Below, piece after piece: positions 8,990 through 17,394 of a DNA stretch of 64,000 bases. The DNA comes from UBA2779 sp965232165 (GTDB taxonomy: Bacteria > Spirochaetota > Spirochaetia > DSM-2461), in assembly GCA_965232165.1 (NCBI GenBank), contig CBDDOY010000002.1:1178001-1242000 (forward strand), read 5' to 3'. The first letter of the stretch is position 1. The number at the start of each line of letters is the position of its first letter. The notes beneath the pieces are model-generated. The model had not been told where the DNA came from and did no database searches. It saw only the letters and a program-made list of their open reading frames with translations. The position numbers were made by a program, and so were the translations under genes.

Positions 8990-9016
8990 TTGACAAGACG
9001 ATTGCTACGCTATACT
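8990..9016 (+). promoter_or_regulatory. Possible sigma-70 promoter of the 9027 lipoprotein gene
   Basis: A perfect TTGACA (8990-8995) is followed by TATACT (9011-9016) with a 15-base spacer, shorter than the ideal 17. The predicted transcript start would lie only a few bases before ATG 9027, leaving an almost leaderless mRNA. That weakens the call or implies unusual initiation. Confidence 0.45.
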
Positions 9017-9026
9017 ATTAATAGGA

Positions 9027-9593
9027 ATGGAAAAAATTTCATTGTTTACAGTCATTGCTTTCTGTATGCTGGCGGCTTGCACCACTGCAAAACAACCGCC
9101 TGTGGCGGAAGCTGCGGCAGAAGCACCCCCTCCCACAGAAGCGGTCAACCCGGAGCCAGCGGTGTTGCCTCCCCCGTCAGAAGAGGAGCAGCCGGTTGAA
9201 TCCGAAGAGACTTATGAGGTATCAGAAGAGCTTTATGTACAGACATTTAGTGAAATTGAAGAATTGATTACTGAACTGAACAAAATAATAGCAAAGAAAC
9301 AATATAGCCGATGGATTACCTTCCTTTCCGATAAATACATTTCACACTACACTTCTGCCGAGACTATGAACAAAATCAATCAATACGATCAACTCAAGGG
9401 AAAAAACATACGGCTGTCGTCGTTAAAGGATTATTTTCTCTGGGTTGTTGTTCCAAGCCGCACCCAGGTTGTGCTGAGTGAAATTGTTTTCTTCGAGGAA
9501 GATAGGGTTGTTGCCTATACTTCTCTTGAGGGGCAAAGGGCTAAGCTGTATGAATTTGAAAGCATTGATGGTGTATGGAAGATAACTCTATGA
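9027..9593 (+). CDS. Putative lipoprotein, unknown function
   Basis: 188 residues. A short signal peptide ends in the lipobox LAAC with the lipidated Cys at position 18. It is followed by a Pro/Glu/Ala-rich linker (about residues 20-65) and a C-terminal alpha+beta domain (about 70-188) ending in GVWKITL, a tail seen in small nuclear-transport-factor-2-like folds. It is expected to be anchored to a membrane facing the periplasm or surface. The next gene also encodes an exported protein and starts 61 bases downstream with its own ribosome-binding site. I do not recognise a named family. Confidence 0.8.
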   Translation: MEKISLFTVIAFCMLAACTTAKQPPVAEAAAEAPPPTEAVNPEPAVLPPPSEEEQPVESEETYEVSEELYVQTFSEIEELITELNKIIAKKQYSRWITFLSDKYISHYTSAETMNKINQYDQLKGKNIRLSSLKDYFLWVVVPSRTQVVLSEIVFFEEDRVVAYTSLEGQRAKLYEFESIDGVWKITL

Positions 9594-9654
9594 TAAGAGA
9601 CTTCTGCCATCAATGTAATCCAAGAATTTAACTTAGAGACAAGGGAGTTCCAAT

Positions 9655-10344
9655 ATGAGAAATATCACAATTTGCCTCATTGTACTGGTTGTTATAAGCG
9701 GGTTTCCGTTATCAGCGCAAGAATCTGAACAAACGATTGAACAGTTGTATCTTCAAAATGCTATCAAAACTCAAATAATAAAGACCGAGGCAGCGTCATT
9801 AGACCGCGACATCAAAATGGTAGCTCTTGAAAGTATAGAGAAAATGATTAACGAGAATGAAACTAATCCAGAAATCGCAACCATTCTTCGTGAATTATCT
9901 GGTGAAGGTGTGACATCGATAATAAGAGAAGAGGGGATTGTTATCAATGATTTCCCTGAAATTCGACGCGAAGCCGCTAGATTGCTTGGAGAGCTAGGTA
10001 CCCAGGAAGCCGCCGACAGCCTCAAAACCATACTCCTCACAGATACAGAGCCCATGGTGATGAGCGAAGCTGTCATAGCAATGTCTAAGATTGATGTCCA
10101 AGACATTGCTATGCGAGATCGAGTACTTGCAGAAATCATTTATCGGCAGTCGGCCGTCAACAAAGATAATAATTTTGCCATTGCATACCTTGAAGCTGTC
10201 GAGAACATCATTGGCAGAGAAGGAAAAATAGGCAATATTATGATTATTGAAGAAGTAGCGAAGCTTGCTGATGCTCGGCAAGGGTATATTAAACAAGTGA
10301 GACAGAGAGCATTCAAACTCCTTAAAGATCTCAAGGAATTCTAA
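9655..10344 (+). CDS. Exported HEAT-repeat protein
   Basis: 229 residues with an N-terminal signal peptide (hydrophobic residues 4-17, cleavage likely after LSAQ). The rest is helical, with HEAT-type repeats such as REAARLLGELGTQEAADSLK near residues 104-123 followed by a partner helix pair. HEAT repeats form solenoids that bind other proteins, so a scaffold role in the periplasm is plausible. The start is supported by an AAGGGAG site upstream of ATG 9655. Similar secreted HEAT-repeat proteins are common in spirochaetes; the partner is unknown. Confidence 0.8.
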   Translation: MRNITICLIVLVVISGFPLSAQESEQTIEQLYLQNAIKTQIIKTEAASLDRDIKMVALESIEKMINENETNPEIATILRELSGEGVTSIIREEGIVINDFPEIRREAARLLGELGTQEAADSLKTILLTDTEPMVMSEAVIAMSKIDVQDIAMRDRVLAEIIYRQSAVNKDNNFAIAYLEAVENIIGREGKIGNIMIIEEVAKLADARQGYIKQVRQRAFKLLKDLKEF

Positions 10345-10736
10345 AACACTGCCGCCGCCGTCCATAATTCTCTCCTAAAAAAGCAAAGAGGAGATTTTAA
10401 GAGTTCACCTCAAATGGCGGCCTTAGCCGAGCCTGCAAAGTTTTCCGTGTAACAGGCTTCTCTACTCATCTGAAAATCGATCTCCATATTCTAAGGCACC
10501 TCTAGCTGGAATTGATTCATTGCTGGTTTCCATGCCCTTAGCTGCTCGTCAGTTTTTCAGAAGCCTACGGTATCGCCAAGTATAACTTTGAAGACAGCAC
10601 AGTGCCATTAGGAAATATCCAGCAATTTTTTATTGCCTTTCGAATAGGAAAGGTGCCTTATAGTTAATACCTCATTTAATCAAATAGGTCTTAACTGCTA
10701 CTCCGGAATTTCAAGGCAGGCTCAGCCTGGTATCTT
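10345..10736. other. Intergenic region, no gene seen
   Basis: 392 bases between convergent genes. A weak hairpin (TCTCCT ... AGGAGA followed by TTTT, about 10368-10395) may terminate the upstream gene. AAGGCACCT at 10493 and its complement AGGTGCCTT at 10651 bound 167 bases, the size of the MITE family, but the interior does not match it. No coding sequence is convincing. Confidence 0.4.
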
Positions 10737-11063
10737 TCATGAAATGCTTTCTTGCAGCTTCTTTCTCCATTCGGCTATTTCATTGCGCTTTTCCCACTCA
10801 ATACTCCGTACGAATTTCAATTTCCGTTGTTTTTGATTTTGACTGCTTATTATGGCAAAGCATCCATTCCCGTGATAAATGATCTTTTCGCCTTCTTGAG
10901 GTTTCAGCAATTCTGCCACAACTTTAACTGCACACTCGAAATGAACAGGCATACCATCGGATGGATGAACCATAGCGGAGAACACATCTTGGATTGATTT
11001 CTGACAAACACGGCAGGACAACTGCACACATCGTCCGGATGATTGAGAAGACCTAGAACTCAA
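10737..11063 (-). CDS. Small zinc-ribbon-like conserved protein
   Basis: About 108 residues from a TTG at 11063. The basic stretch in frame upstream (RRRGRN-like) may belong to the protein, so the true start is uncertain. The core has a CxxC pair (CRVCQKSI near residue 17) and a later H..C pair (PVHFEC near 39), consistent with one structural zinc site. Then come EGEKIIYHGNGCFAI and a basic helical tail. The pattern resembles a family I associate with spirochaetes, where it sits near yraN. It is the last gene of the smc-to-yraN run. Function unknown. Confidence 0.65.
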   Translation of the reverse strand: MSSRSSQSSGRCVQLSCRVCQKSIQDVFSAMVHPSDGMPVHFECAVKVVAELLKPQEGEKIIYHGNGCFAIISSQNQKQRKLKFVRSIEWEKRNEIAEWRKKLQESIS

Positions 11064-11100
11064 CGGACGATTATTTCGGCCTCTCCTTCTATTTCTTCTG

Positions 11101-11262
11101 TCAGAGTTTATAATTTTTTCTCTCCCCGGTTCGATTGACGATCTCTTCAGTCAACCGTCTGGCTATTCTCTCTATCGCAACCTGAAGGTATTGCTGGTCA
11201 TTGATTTGAACTTTCAACGCCTCAAGTTTCACCGGGTCTGTTTGTTTGGCGATGCGTACCAC
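11101..11262 (-). CDS. Small helical protein (53 aa)
   Basis: The GTG start (11262) lies 15 bases after the yraN stop and is preceded by AAGAAGGA. The product is one amphipathic helical protein (KLEALKVQINDQQYLQVAIE) with no signal peptide. It is in the same direction and spacing as the surrounding operon, which supports reality. It is not recognised. Confidence 0.5.
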   Translation of the reverse strand: MVRIAKQTDPVKLEALKVQINDQQYLQVAIERIARRLTEEIVNRTGERKNYKL

Positions 11263-11277
11263 CGGAGTTCCTTCTTC

Positions 11278-11625
11278 TTAAAACGCATTATCCCAATGAT
11301 TCAGAATTCCCATCCTCCGTGACAGGAATACTAAATCGAAGCGGATACGACAGCCGCCAAGTTCAGGATGACGATACAGGTAGATTGATGCCGTCTCTTT
11401 GATTCGTTTTTTCTTCGATGAATCAATCGAATGCCCTAGACTCTCCATACCAAGAGCATCCCATGTTTTCACCTCGACGAATACCACGACATCACCCTTC
11501 TTTGTTATAATATCGACCTCTCCCGGTTCCGATCTAAATCGTCTTTCTAAAATTTCATACCCATTCGTGACAAAGTAGTTGGCAACTTCACTTTCTCCTG
11601 ATTTGCCTTTCTGATATGAACTCAC
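11278..11625 (-). CDS. yraN: YraN / UPF0102 family nuclease-like protein
   Basis: 115 residues. The UPF0102 signature is complete: KGKSGESEVANYF near the N-terminus, GYEILERRFRSEPGEVDII with the acidic residue, then VVVFVEVKTW, the ExK of the PD-(D/E)xK nuclease-like fold. It ends with the conserved RIRFDLVFL. The family is widespread beside rplS/trmD or rnhB, and its biological role is not settled. It follows rplS by 28 bases on the same strand, as in other spirochaetes. Confidence 0.93.
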   Translation of the reverse strand: MSSYQKGKSGESEVANYFVTNGYEILERRFRSEPGEVDIITKKGDVVVFVEVKTWDALGMESLGHSIDSSKKKRIKETASIYLYRHPELGGCRIRFDLVFLSRRMGILNHWDNAF

Positions 11626-11653
11626 ATTATCCTGTTATTCAACGTTCAACTTG

Positions 11654-12010
11654 CTAGTATTTGCTCTTAATGCGTTCCCTAACCTTAGTGGCTTTCTTAC
11701 CTATCCGGCTGCGCAGATAATAAAGCTTTGCACGGCGGACTTTGCCTTGGCGTATTACTTCAAACCGTTCAACTCGCGGCGAATGAATCGGGAAAATTCG
11801 CTCTACCCCTACTCCAGAAGAGATTTTGCGAACGGTAACGGTGCGGCTGATCCCTGAATTGCCGATGGCAATCACCAATCCTTCATATACCTGTGTGCGT
11901 TCATTCTTTCCTTCAACAATGCGGTAATGAACTTTGATGGTATCACCGACTCTAAAGCACTCAATTCCATCCTTGATCTGCTCGTTTTCTATAGCTTTGA
12001 TTAAATCCAT
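11654..12010 (-). CDS. rplS: 50S ribosomal protein L19
   Basis: 118 residues, the normal length. The family pattern is clear: FRVGDTIKVHYRIVEG, VYEGLVIAI, TVRKISSGVGVERIFPIHSP and the basic tail LRSRIGKKATKVRERI. L19 sits at the 30S/50S interface. It follows trmD by 14 bases, the usual bacterial order. Confidence 0.98.
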   Translation of the reverse strand: MDLIKAIENEQIKDGIECFRVGDTIKVHYRIVEGKNERTQVYEGLVIAIGNSGISRTVTVRKISSGVGVERIFPIHSPRVERFEVIRQGKVRRAKLYYLRSRIGKKATKVRERIKSKY

Positions 12011-12024
12011 TTCTTATCCTTTCT

Positions 12025-12741
12025 TCAATCCTTGAGTGAATCGCGGATGTCTTGTATTTTTTCTTTCAACCCATTTCCATCTAAGAGTTCGGGACGATTC
12101 TTCAGAGTTTTTTCAACCCTTTTATGGAGTCTCCATGCTTCAATTGCGGAATGGTGTCCACTCTGGAGAATATCCGGTACCCTGAATCCTCTAAATTCCA
12201 CAGGTCTAGTATAATGGGGATATTCCAATAGGGGCTGCGCAAAGCTCTCTTCCACAAGCGACTCCGGCGTGATTACACCATCCAGTAAACGATATATCGC
12301 ATCAACCATAACTAGTGAAGCGATTTCTCCCGAAGAGATAACATAATCTCCAATACATAGTTCGTCATCGACATATAAATCGATAATCCGCTGGTCAATC
12401 CCTTCATATCGTCCACAAACAAAGACTAACTCATCCTCAGCCGCCAACTCACCAGCCACCTTCTGCGTAAACGACCGTCCTGACGGAGAAGGATAGATAA
12501 CCCTCTTCCCCTCGACACCGACAGCATCAAGCGCCGAAGATATGGGTTCGGGCTTCAAGACCATGCCCGCTCCGCCTCCGTAAGGAGCATCGTCACAGAC
12601 ATGATGCCTATCATAAGCATAATCACGTATGTTGACAAGCTCATATTGAAGGAGGTTTTTGCTTACGGCCTTGGCCATGATAGATTCATCAAAAAAGCCC
12701 TTCAGTATTCCAGGGAATAAGCACAGAATGGTAAATTTCAT
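12025..12741 (-). CDS. trmD: tRNA (guanine-N1)-methyltransferase TrmD
   Basis: 238 residues. TrmD methylates G37 at N1 in tRNAs that read CNN codons and so prevents frameshifting. The trefoil-knot SAM-binding region is visible: FVCGRYEGIDQRI near residue 109 and ISSGEIASLVMVDAIYRL near 136, plus DDAPYGGGAGMV near 50. The first four bases overlap the rimM stop, implying coupled translation. Confidence 0.98.
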   Translation of the reverse strand: MKFTILCLFPGILKGFFDESIMAKAVSKNLLQYELVNIRDYAYDRHHVCDDAPYGGGAGMVLKPEPISSALDAVGVEGKRVIYPSPSGRSFTQKVAGELAAEDELVFVCGRYEGIDQRIIDLYVDDELCIGDYVISSGEIASLVMVDAIYRLLDGVITPESLVEESFAQPLLEYPHYTRPVEFRGFRVPDILQSGHHSAIEAWRLHKRVEKTLKNRPELLDGNGLKEKIQDIRDSLKD

Positions 12742-13253
12742 TCTTTGACACTTAGCCAGCTTGCTAATAGCACAATGGATTGGGATTCGAAGTTGGGCTC
12801 ACTGACGAACTGCCTGCGGAAAGGCACCATAAACCGGCTGCCATCGGACCGGACAATTTCTAATAAATCATCTGAGGATTCAATGACCGCCACGACTTCC
12901 CCAATTTTCTTGTTTTCCTCATCGACCATCACAAGTCCCGTAAGATCATCTATATACCATTCATCTTCCTTCAGTTGTGCGGCGAATCTCTTAGGAACAA
13001 GCAGCGAATATCCAATTAACACTTTCGCCGATTCAGGACTGTCTATGCCAGCCAGTTTCAGCAGACCGCCGCCCTGCTGCATTTTGAACCCCTCAATATC
13101 ATAGGTTTTTCGCCGTTTATGCAGCCTGTCCTCTATGACAACAGATTTCAAGTTCTTGAAATGGGACCATTCGCCTGAATGACTAAAGGTCTTCAGCCAT
13201 CCCTTCACGCCAAATGAGGTTCGTATGATGCCGATTGAGACAAGCGAGGACAT
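12738..13253 (-). CDS. rimM: Ribosome maturation factor RimM
   Basis: 171 residues. The N-terminal domain starts with the RimM pattern SIGIIRTSFGVKGWLKT, and the PRC-barrel half contains ddLTGLVMVDEENKKIGEV and ends with VPFRRQFV. RimM helps assemble the 30S head. It lies between khpA and trmD and overlaps trmD by four bases. Confidence 0.95.
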   Translation of the reverse strand: MSSLVSIGIIRTSFGVKGWLKTFSHSGEWSHFKNLKSVVIEDRLHKRRKTYDIEGFKMQQGGGLLKLAGIDSPESAKVLIGYSLLVPKRFAAQLKEDEWYIDDLTGLVMVDEENKKIGEVVAVIESSDDLLEIVRSDGSRFMVPFRRQFVSEPNFESQSIVLLASWLSVKE

Positions 13254-13282
13254 TTCTTGACAGAAGAGTGAGCGCCTTGGCC

Positions 13283-13516
13283 TTAGTCGAGAATTTCGAG
13301 AGCAAACCGCTTGTTTGCGTCCCTTGCTGAAGCGTTTAAGAGGATACGCATGGCCCTGGCAATACGTCCGTGCTTTCCAATGATCTTACCAAGGTCTTCA
13401 TTAGCGACTTTTAACTCCCAAATCGTCGACTTCTCGCCATCAATCTTCGAGACCTCCACCTGTTCAGGGTTATCAACTAAGGCCAATGCTATATACTCAA
13501 TCAAATTCGTATTCAT
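13283..13516 (-). CDS. khpA: KH-domain RNA-binding protein (KhpA/YlqC)
   Basis: 77 residues, a single type-II KH domain with the RNA-binding loop GKIIGKHGRIARAMR near residues 43-57. KhpA proteins bind RNA with KhpB/Jag in several bacteria. Its start overlaps the rpsP stop by four bases, and rimM follows after 29 bases; the order rpsP-khpA-rimM-trmD-rplS is standard. Confidence 0.95.
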   Translation of the reverse strand: MNTNLIEYIALALVDNPEQVEVSKIDGEKSTIWELKVANEDLGKIIGKHGRIARAMRILLNASARDANKRFALEILD

Positions 13517-13779
13517 GAACCGATTGTCCTGACATATATATTAGCTTGGTTCAAAAGCCGCTTCACTGTATGTGTCGGCCGAGCCCCTTTATCCAGCCAA
13601 TCCCTCACCTTATCTTCTTTGACACGAAACTGCTTCGTTTCTCCTTCAATTGGATGATAGATTCCTATTTCTTCAATGGTTCGGCCATCTCGGGGTTTTC
13701 GAGAATCCGAGACAACAATGCGATAGAAAGGGCGTTTCTTCGTACCCATCCTTTTTAGTCTTATCTTAACACTCACCAT
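13513..13779 (-). CDS. rpsP: 30S ribosomal protein S16
   Basis: 88 residues. The S16 start VKIRLKRMGTKKRPFYRIVV is unmistakable, followed by DGRTIEEIGIYHP and DWLDKGARPT. It binds 16S rRNA early in 30S assembly. It lies 16 bases downstream of ffh. Confidence 0.98.
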   Translation of the reverse strand: MVSVKIRLKRMGTKKRPFYRIVVSDSRKPRDGRTIEEIGIYHPIEGETKQFRVKEDKVRDWLDKGARPTHTVKRLLNQANIYVRTIGS

Positions 13780-13795
13780 TCAACTCCTCTTGTAT

Positions 13796-15145
13796 TCACA
13801 TTCTTGGAGCAGTCATGCCGCCAAGGAACTGCTGCTGCAATTTTTTATTCTTCGACAATTTCCTCATCATAGTCCGTGATTTATCAAACGTCTTCAACAG
13901 TTTATTCACGGCTAAAACACTTGATCCGCTGCCTTTAGCTATACGCTTCTTCCGCGGAGGCCCGATTATATGATGATTTCTGCGTTCTGCCAAGGTCATT
14001 GAACGAATTATGGCTTCATCCTGTTTCCATTGGGAATCATCCAGCTTCGATTCATCAATCTGCCCCCCCATTCCTGGAATCATCTCCATTATAGACTTCA
14101 TGCTGCCCATTTTCCGCATTCTGGAAATCTGTTCAAGATAATCCTCCAAGGTGAAATTGGCCTTGAGTATTTTTGCCTGAAGTCTCTCGGCCTCTTCGTC
14201 TTCAATGGTCTCCTGAGCCTTTTCAACCAATGACACCACATCGCCCATGCCCAGAATTCGCGATGCGATACGTTTGGGATGAAAGGTTTCCAGGTTTTCT
14301 ATCTTTTCACCGACACCGATGAATTTGACCGGTTTCCCTATAACGCTCTTGAAAGAGAGAGCCGCCCCGCCTCGTGCATCAGAATCAAACTTACTGAGGA
14401 TTATTCCTGTCAAACTGAGATATTCATTGAAAGCCTTTGCAATCTCAACGGCGTTTTGCCCTGTCATGGCATCGGCAACAAGAAGTATTTCATCGCAACC
14501 GACAGAGTGTTTGATACCTGCGATTTCTTCCATGACTTCTGCATCCGCATTCATCCGTCCGGCTGTATCGACGATCAGAACATCATATTGTTCTTTCTTA
14601 GCCTTTCTTAAGGCATTCTTCGCAACTTTTTCAGGTTTTGATCCATTTTCACAATAAACATCTACCCCGATCTGTCTGCCAAGAATTAACAGCTGTTCCA
14701 CGGCTGCAGGCCGGGACAAATCGGCGGCGGCCATCAAGACTCGACGCCCCATGGACTTCAGCTTATTCGCCAACTTCGCAGTTGTAGTCGTCTTACCGGA
14801 GCCCTGAAGTCCTGCCATGAGTATGACAGATACAACATCCGGCCCGTGGATTTGCAACTCCGCCGTATCATCCCCAAGTAATGCTGCAATCTTGTCATGG
14901 ATGAGCTTAACGAATAACTGTCCCGGGTTTAGCGACTTCAAAACCGCCGCTCCAAGGGCTTCCTCAATGGTACTGTTGACAAGCCGCCTAACGACCCGGA
15001 GGTTAACATCCGCTTCCAGCAGGGCTATTTTGATCTCTTCAACAGCCTCGCGGATATTTTTTTCGCTGATTCTCGCATTGCCGGAAAAACGCCGCGCGAT
15101 GTTTGAAAATGTTTCAGTAATTTTTTCAAGCATTCTATTACTCAT
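13796..15145 (-). CDS. ffh: Signal recognition particle GTPase Ffh
   Basis: 449 residues. The N domain is followed by the G domain with P-loop GLQGSGKTTTTAKLA near 114, DTAGRM near 195, and the specificity motif SKFDSDARGGAAL near 252. The M domain ends in the Met-rich, basic GMTAPRM tail. Ffh binds 4.5S RNA and targets membrane proteins to FtsY and the translocon. It opens the ffh-rpsP-khpA-rimM-trmD-rplS cluster and follows the repeat lipoprotein gene by 67 bases. Confidence 0.98.
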   Translation of the reverse strand: MSNRMLEKITETFSNIARRFSGNARISEKNIREAVEEIKIALLEADVNLRVVRRLVNSTIEEALGAAVLKSLNPGQLFVKLIHDKIAALLGDDTAELQIHGPDVVSVILMAGLQGSGKTTTTAKLANKLKSMGRRVLMAAADLSRPAAVEQLLILGRQIGVDVYCENGSKPEKVAKNALRKAKKEQYDVLIVDTAGRMNADAEVMEEIAGIKHSVGCDEILLVADAMTGQNAVEIAKAFNEYLSLTGIILSKFDSDARGGAALSFKSVIGKPVKFIGVGEKIENLETFHPKRIASRILGMGDVVSLVEKAQETIEDEEAERLQAKILKANFTLEDYLEQISRMRKMGSMKSIMEMIPGMGGQIDESKLDDSQWKQDEAIIRSMTLAERRNHHIIGPPRKKRIAKGSGSSVLAVNKLLKTFDKSRTMMRKLSKNKKLQQQFLGGMTAPRM

Positions 15146-15212
15146 ACCTCATTCAAGGCCACCTCGTCAACAAGGTGAAGCCGAGGTGAAACAGGTTCTT
15201 GGCTATTAAGGA

Positions 15213-17003
15213 CTATTGCAGCCTAAAAAAATGACGGCTGAGCCATATCAGTCTTCTTCCGGCTAAATTTCTCCATTCTGAATACGGCCATGAGTCCACA
15301 ACCATCTGATATAATTCCATCGCACGGGAGATATCTCTTCTCTCTCCCGGTTTCTCCAGTTTAGCGGCTAGGCGATAAAGCCATTCCGCACTTCTTTCAT
15401 CTGTCTGAAACTGCAACAATTTTTCCAGAACAGCCATTTCTTCTTCATCATATTCCCCAGTGTTATCCAAAGCATCGAGGATTGATATTAACACCCCTAA
15501 ATCCGGCTTGTCGGTCAGGTAGAGAGGCAGCCATTTCAGCAGCAGAGAAATAGCGCCTGACTGAATCGCTTCACGAATCATAGCTTCTCGAGCCATTTCA
15601 CCGGATTCTGTTTGCTGTTCGGCTTCGGCTTCCAATTGTCTCAATTTCTTGTCATTTCCCAAGATTGGATCTCCAGTGTCATCCTGTAAAGGCTCAGAAG
15701 ATACATCATTGACAATCCCTTTACTCACCTTTTTCACCACACGCTCTACTCCCTCAGAAGTAAGGCTGCGCCTGTCGAAAACGAGGTTCCAACTCCCTGA
15801 ATCTCCAAACTGGAAGTTGAATCGCGTAGCATCCCCCACTTGTTCACGATTGACAAACCGCCAGTCTCCGGAAGTTGAAAGGTCAGAGCGAAAAACCCAG
15901 CCCTTCCCCTGCAAATCGGCACTGAAGCCGCCCGGGTTTTCCTCTTCGCTATCTAGTTCAAGTCCTTTTTTCGGCGGGACGTTTTCTGACTCATATATCG
16001 CTCCTTCAGGAATCTTGGCAACATTGAGGCCATCATTGTTATCCGATTCATTGAGCGGAGGCTGTTTGCCTGGAGAGGGTCCGGCTGCATCGGATGTTTG
16101 GGGGCTCTGCTGAGAGACAATCACACCTTTCTCACCCCCCCGATCACCACGGGATTCGATCTTGGAGTTCTCTTCCGGCATCAACGAATCGGGAAGTGCA
16201 CTGGATTCTGCCTGCTCTTCCTGTCTGTCTCTTTGATCTTTAACCATCGAAGACGAATCCAAGTCTCCTCGATCTTCCGGTTCTATGTGATTCTCTTCTT
16301 GCTCCTGCGAATCATTGGAAACTTCTGCATCGCCCTGGCTACCTGGGGGCTTCTGCTTCAGCGCTAACGCCGTTTCGGGCGGCATTCCCTGATCATCTGT
16401 TTCGGAAGGATTCTTCGGGGCATCTTGGCCTTCTGAATCTCCCGGTGTCTCTTTGTCTCCCGGCATCTGTTCTCCGGCCTGGCCGTCCAAGCTGTTAGAG
16501 CTATCTGCATCGCCCTGGCTCCCTGGGGGATTTTGCTTCAGTGCTAACGCCGTTTCGGGCGGCATTCCCTGATCATCTGTTTCGGAAGGATTCTTCGGGG
16601 CATCTTGGCCTTCTGAATCTCCCGGTGTCTCTTTGTCTCCCGGCATCTGTTCTCCAGCCTGGCCGTCCAAGCTGTTAGGGCTATTTCCCTGCCCTTCTGA
16701 AGCATTCTGATTTTGAGTATATTCATTGTCTTGCAAGATTTCCGTATCTTCGGCGTTTGAGCCATCCTTCTGATGACTGTCTGGGGGGGCGTCTTCATTA
16801 CGGGAATCCTGGGAATCGGGTGATTCTTCTGTCGAAGGAATCGCCGTTTCAGGAGCAGTCCCCCCAGTCGTCGCCTCGTTAGAAGTTTGAATCACTGCAG
16901 AATTCGCCGTCACGGCCGATTTCTTGGCGGCATCACTCGCACAGGATACAGCCGCAAGAATTGAACTTATCAGTAATAATGCTGACGCTCCGGTGCTCTT
17001 CAT
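15213..17003 (-). CDS. Repeat-rich putative lipoprotein
   Basis: 596 residues from ATG 17003, supported by AAGGA just upstream and by the signal peptide that begins there (MKSTGASALLLISSILAAVSC, Cys 21). A long acidic, Pro/Gln/Asp-rich disordered region (about 25-330) contains a 60-residue unit repeated twice almost perfectly (DNA period 180 bp, about 16324-16683). A compact beta-rich stretch near 375-425 (GWVFRSDLSTSGDWRFVNRE) is followed by a helical tetratricopeptide-like C-terminus (about 480-596). This suggests a surface or periplasmic protein with an extended stalk. It lies in the smc-ffh run, 4 bases after the preceding small membrane protein gene. No family name is certain. Confidence 0.8.
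   Translation of the reverse strand: MKSTGASALLLISSILAAVSCASDAAKKSAVTANSAVIQTSNEATTGGTAPETAIPSTEESPDSQDSRNEDAPPDSHQKDGSNAEDTEILQDNEYTQNQNASEGQGNSPNSLDGQAGEQMPGDKETPGDSEGQDAPKNPSETDDQGMPPETALALKQNPPGSQGDADSSNSLDGQAGEQMPGDKETPGDSEGQDAPKNPSETDDQGMPPETALALKQKPPGSQGDAEVSNDSQEQEENHIEPEDRGDLDSSSMVKDQRDRQEEQAESSALPDSLMPEENSKIESRGDRGGEKGVIVSQQSPQTSDAAGPSPGKQPPLNESDNNDGLNVAKIPEGAIYESENVPPKKGLELDSEEENPGGFSADLQGKGWVFRSDLSTSGDWRFVNREQVGDATRFNFQFGDSGSWNLVFDRRSLTSEGVERVVKKVSKGIVNDVSSEPLQDDTGDPILGNDKKLRQLEAEAEQQTESGEMAREAMIREAIQSGAISLLLKWLPLYLTDKPDLGVLISILDALDNTGEYDEEEMAVLEKLLQFQTDERSAEWLYRLAAKLEKPGERRDISRAMELYQMVVDSWPYSEWRNLAGRRLIWLSRHFFRLQ
16324..16683 (-). repeat. 180-bp in-frame tandem repeat (2 units)
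   Basis: Two adjacent 180-bp units inside the lipoprotein gene differ by only a few bases. Each encodes 60 residues containing GMPPETALALKQ and GQAGEQMPGDKETPGDSEGQ. The period is exact (a TGCATCGCCCTGGCT motif starts at 16326 and again at 16506). Confidence 0.95.
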
Positions 17004-17007
17004 GTCC

Positions 17008-17394
17008 TTATCGGTTATCAATCCCCAGGGAATCGCTAATGCGGTTATCATTATCCTCACTTAAGGTCGCCATTCCAGTCTCTAATGGGTCTATCCAGAA
17101 TGCATCTATCTCATCTTTAAGCCATGTTTTATGCCGCTGATAGATGGGATAGACAGATTGGAGTTCAGTATCACGGCTATCCCTATAATAATCCTCAATA
17201 CCAAATCCCATACTCCTTTGAAGATATATGCGATCAGTATCCACGCTTTGCGCCCTGTTTGTTGAATCTTTGATATTACGCCTCTGCATCGATAATATGA
17301 TGATTAGAACAGATAATAGGGTGATAATCACTATTACACCAATTATCGTGTAGAATTCCTGCTTATTCAATGCTTTGAGTGGATTTTTTAACAT
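17008..17394 (-). CDS. Single-pass membrane protein, unknown function
   Basis: 128 residues if translated from ATG 17394; an upstream in-frame ATG at 17409 is possible, and either start lies inside the smc 3' end. One strong transmembrane helix (about residues 15-36, IIGVIVIITLLSVLIIIL) is followed by a soluble 90-residue tail. It is likely co-translated with smc (overlap 32-47 bases), and its stop lies 4 bases before the next gene. Not recognised; the position suggests a conserved spirochaete operon member. Confidence 0.7.
   Translation of the reverse strand: MLKNPLKALNKQEFYTIIGVIVIITLLSVLIIILSMQRRNIKDSTNRAQSVDTDRIYLQRSMGFGIEDYYRDSRDTELQSVYPIYQRHKTWLKDEIDAFWIDPLETGMATLSEDNDNRISDSLGIDNR

Noticed and set aside
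10493..10659. AAGGCACCT ... AGGTGCCTT inverted repeats 167 bases apart, the same size as the MITE family.
   Set aside because: The interior does not align with any MITE copy and no target duplication is present; chance or a very old copy cannot be separated by eye.
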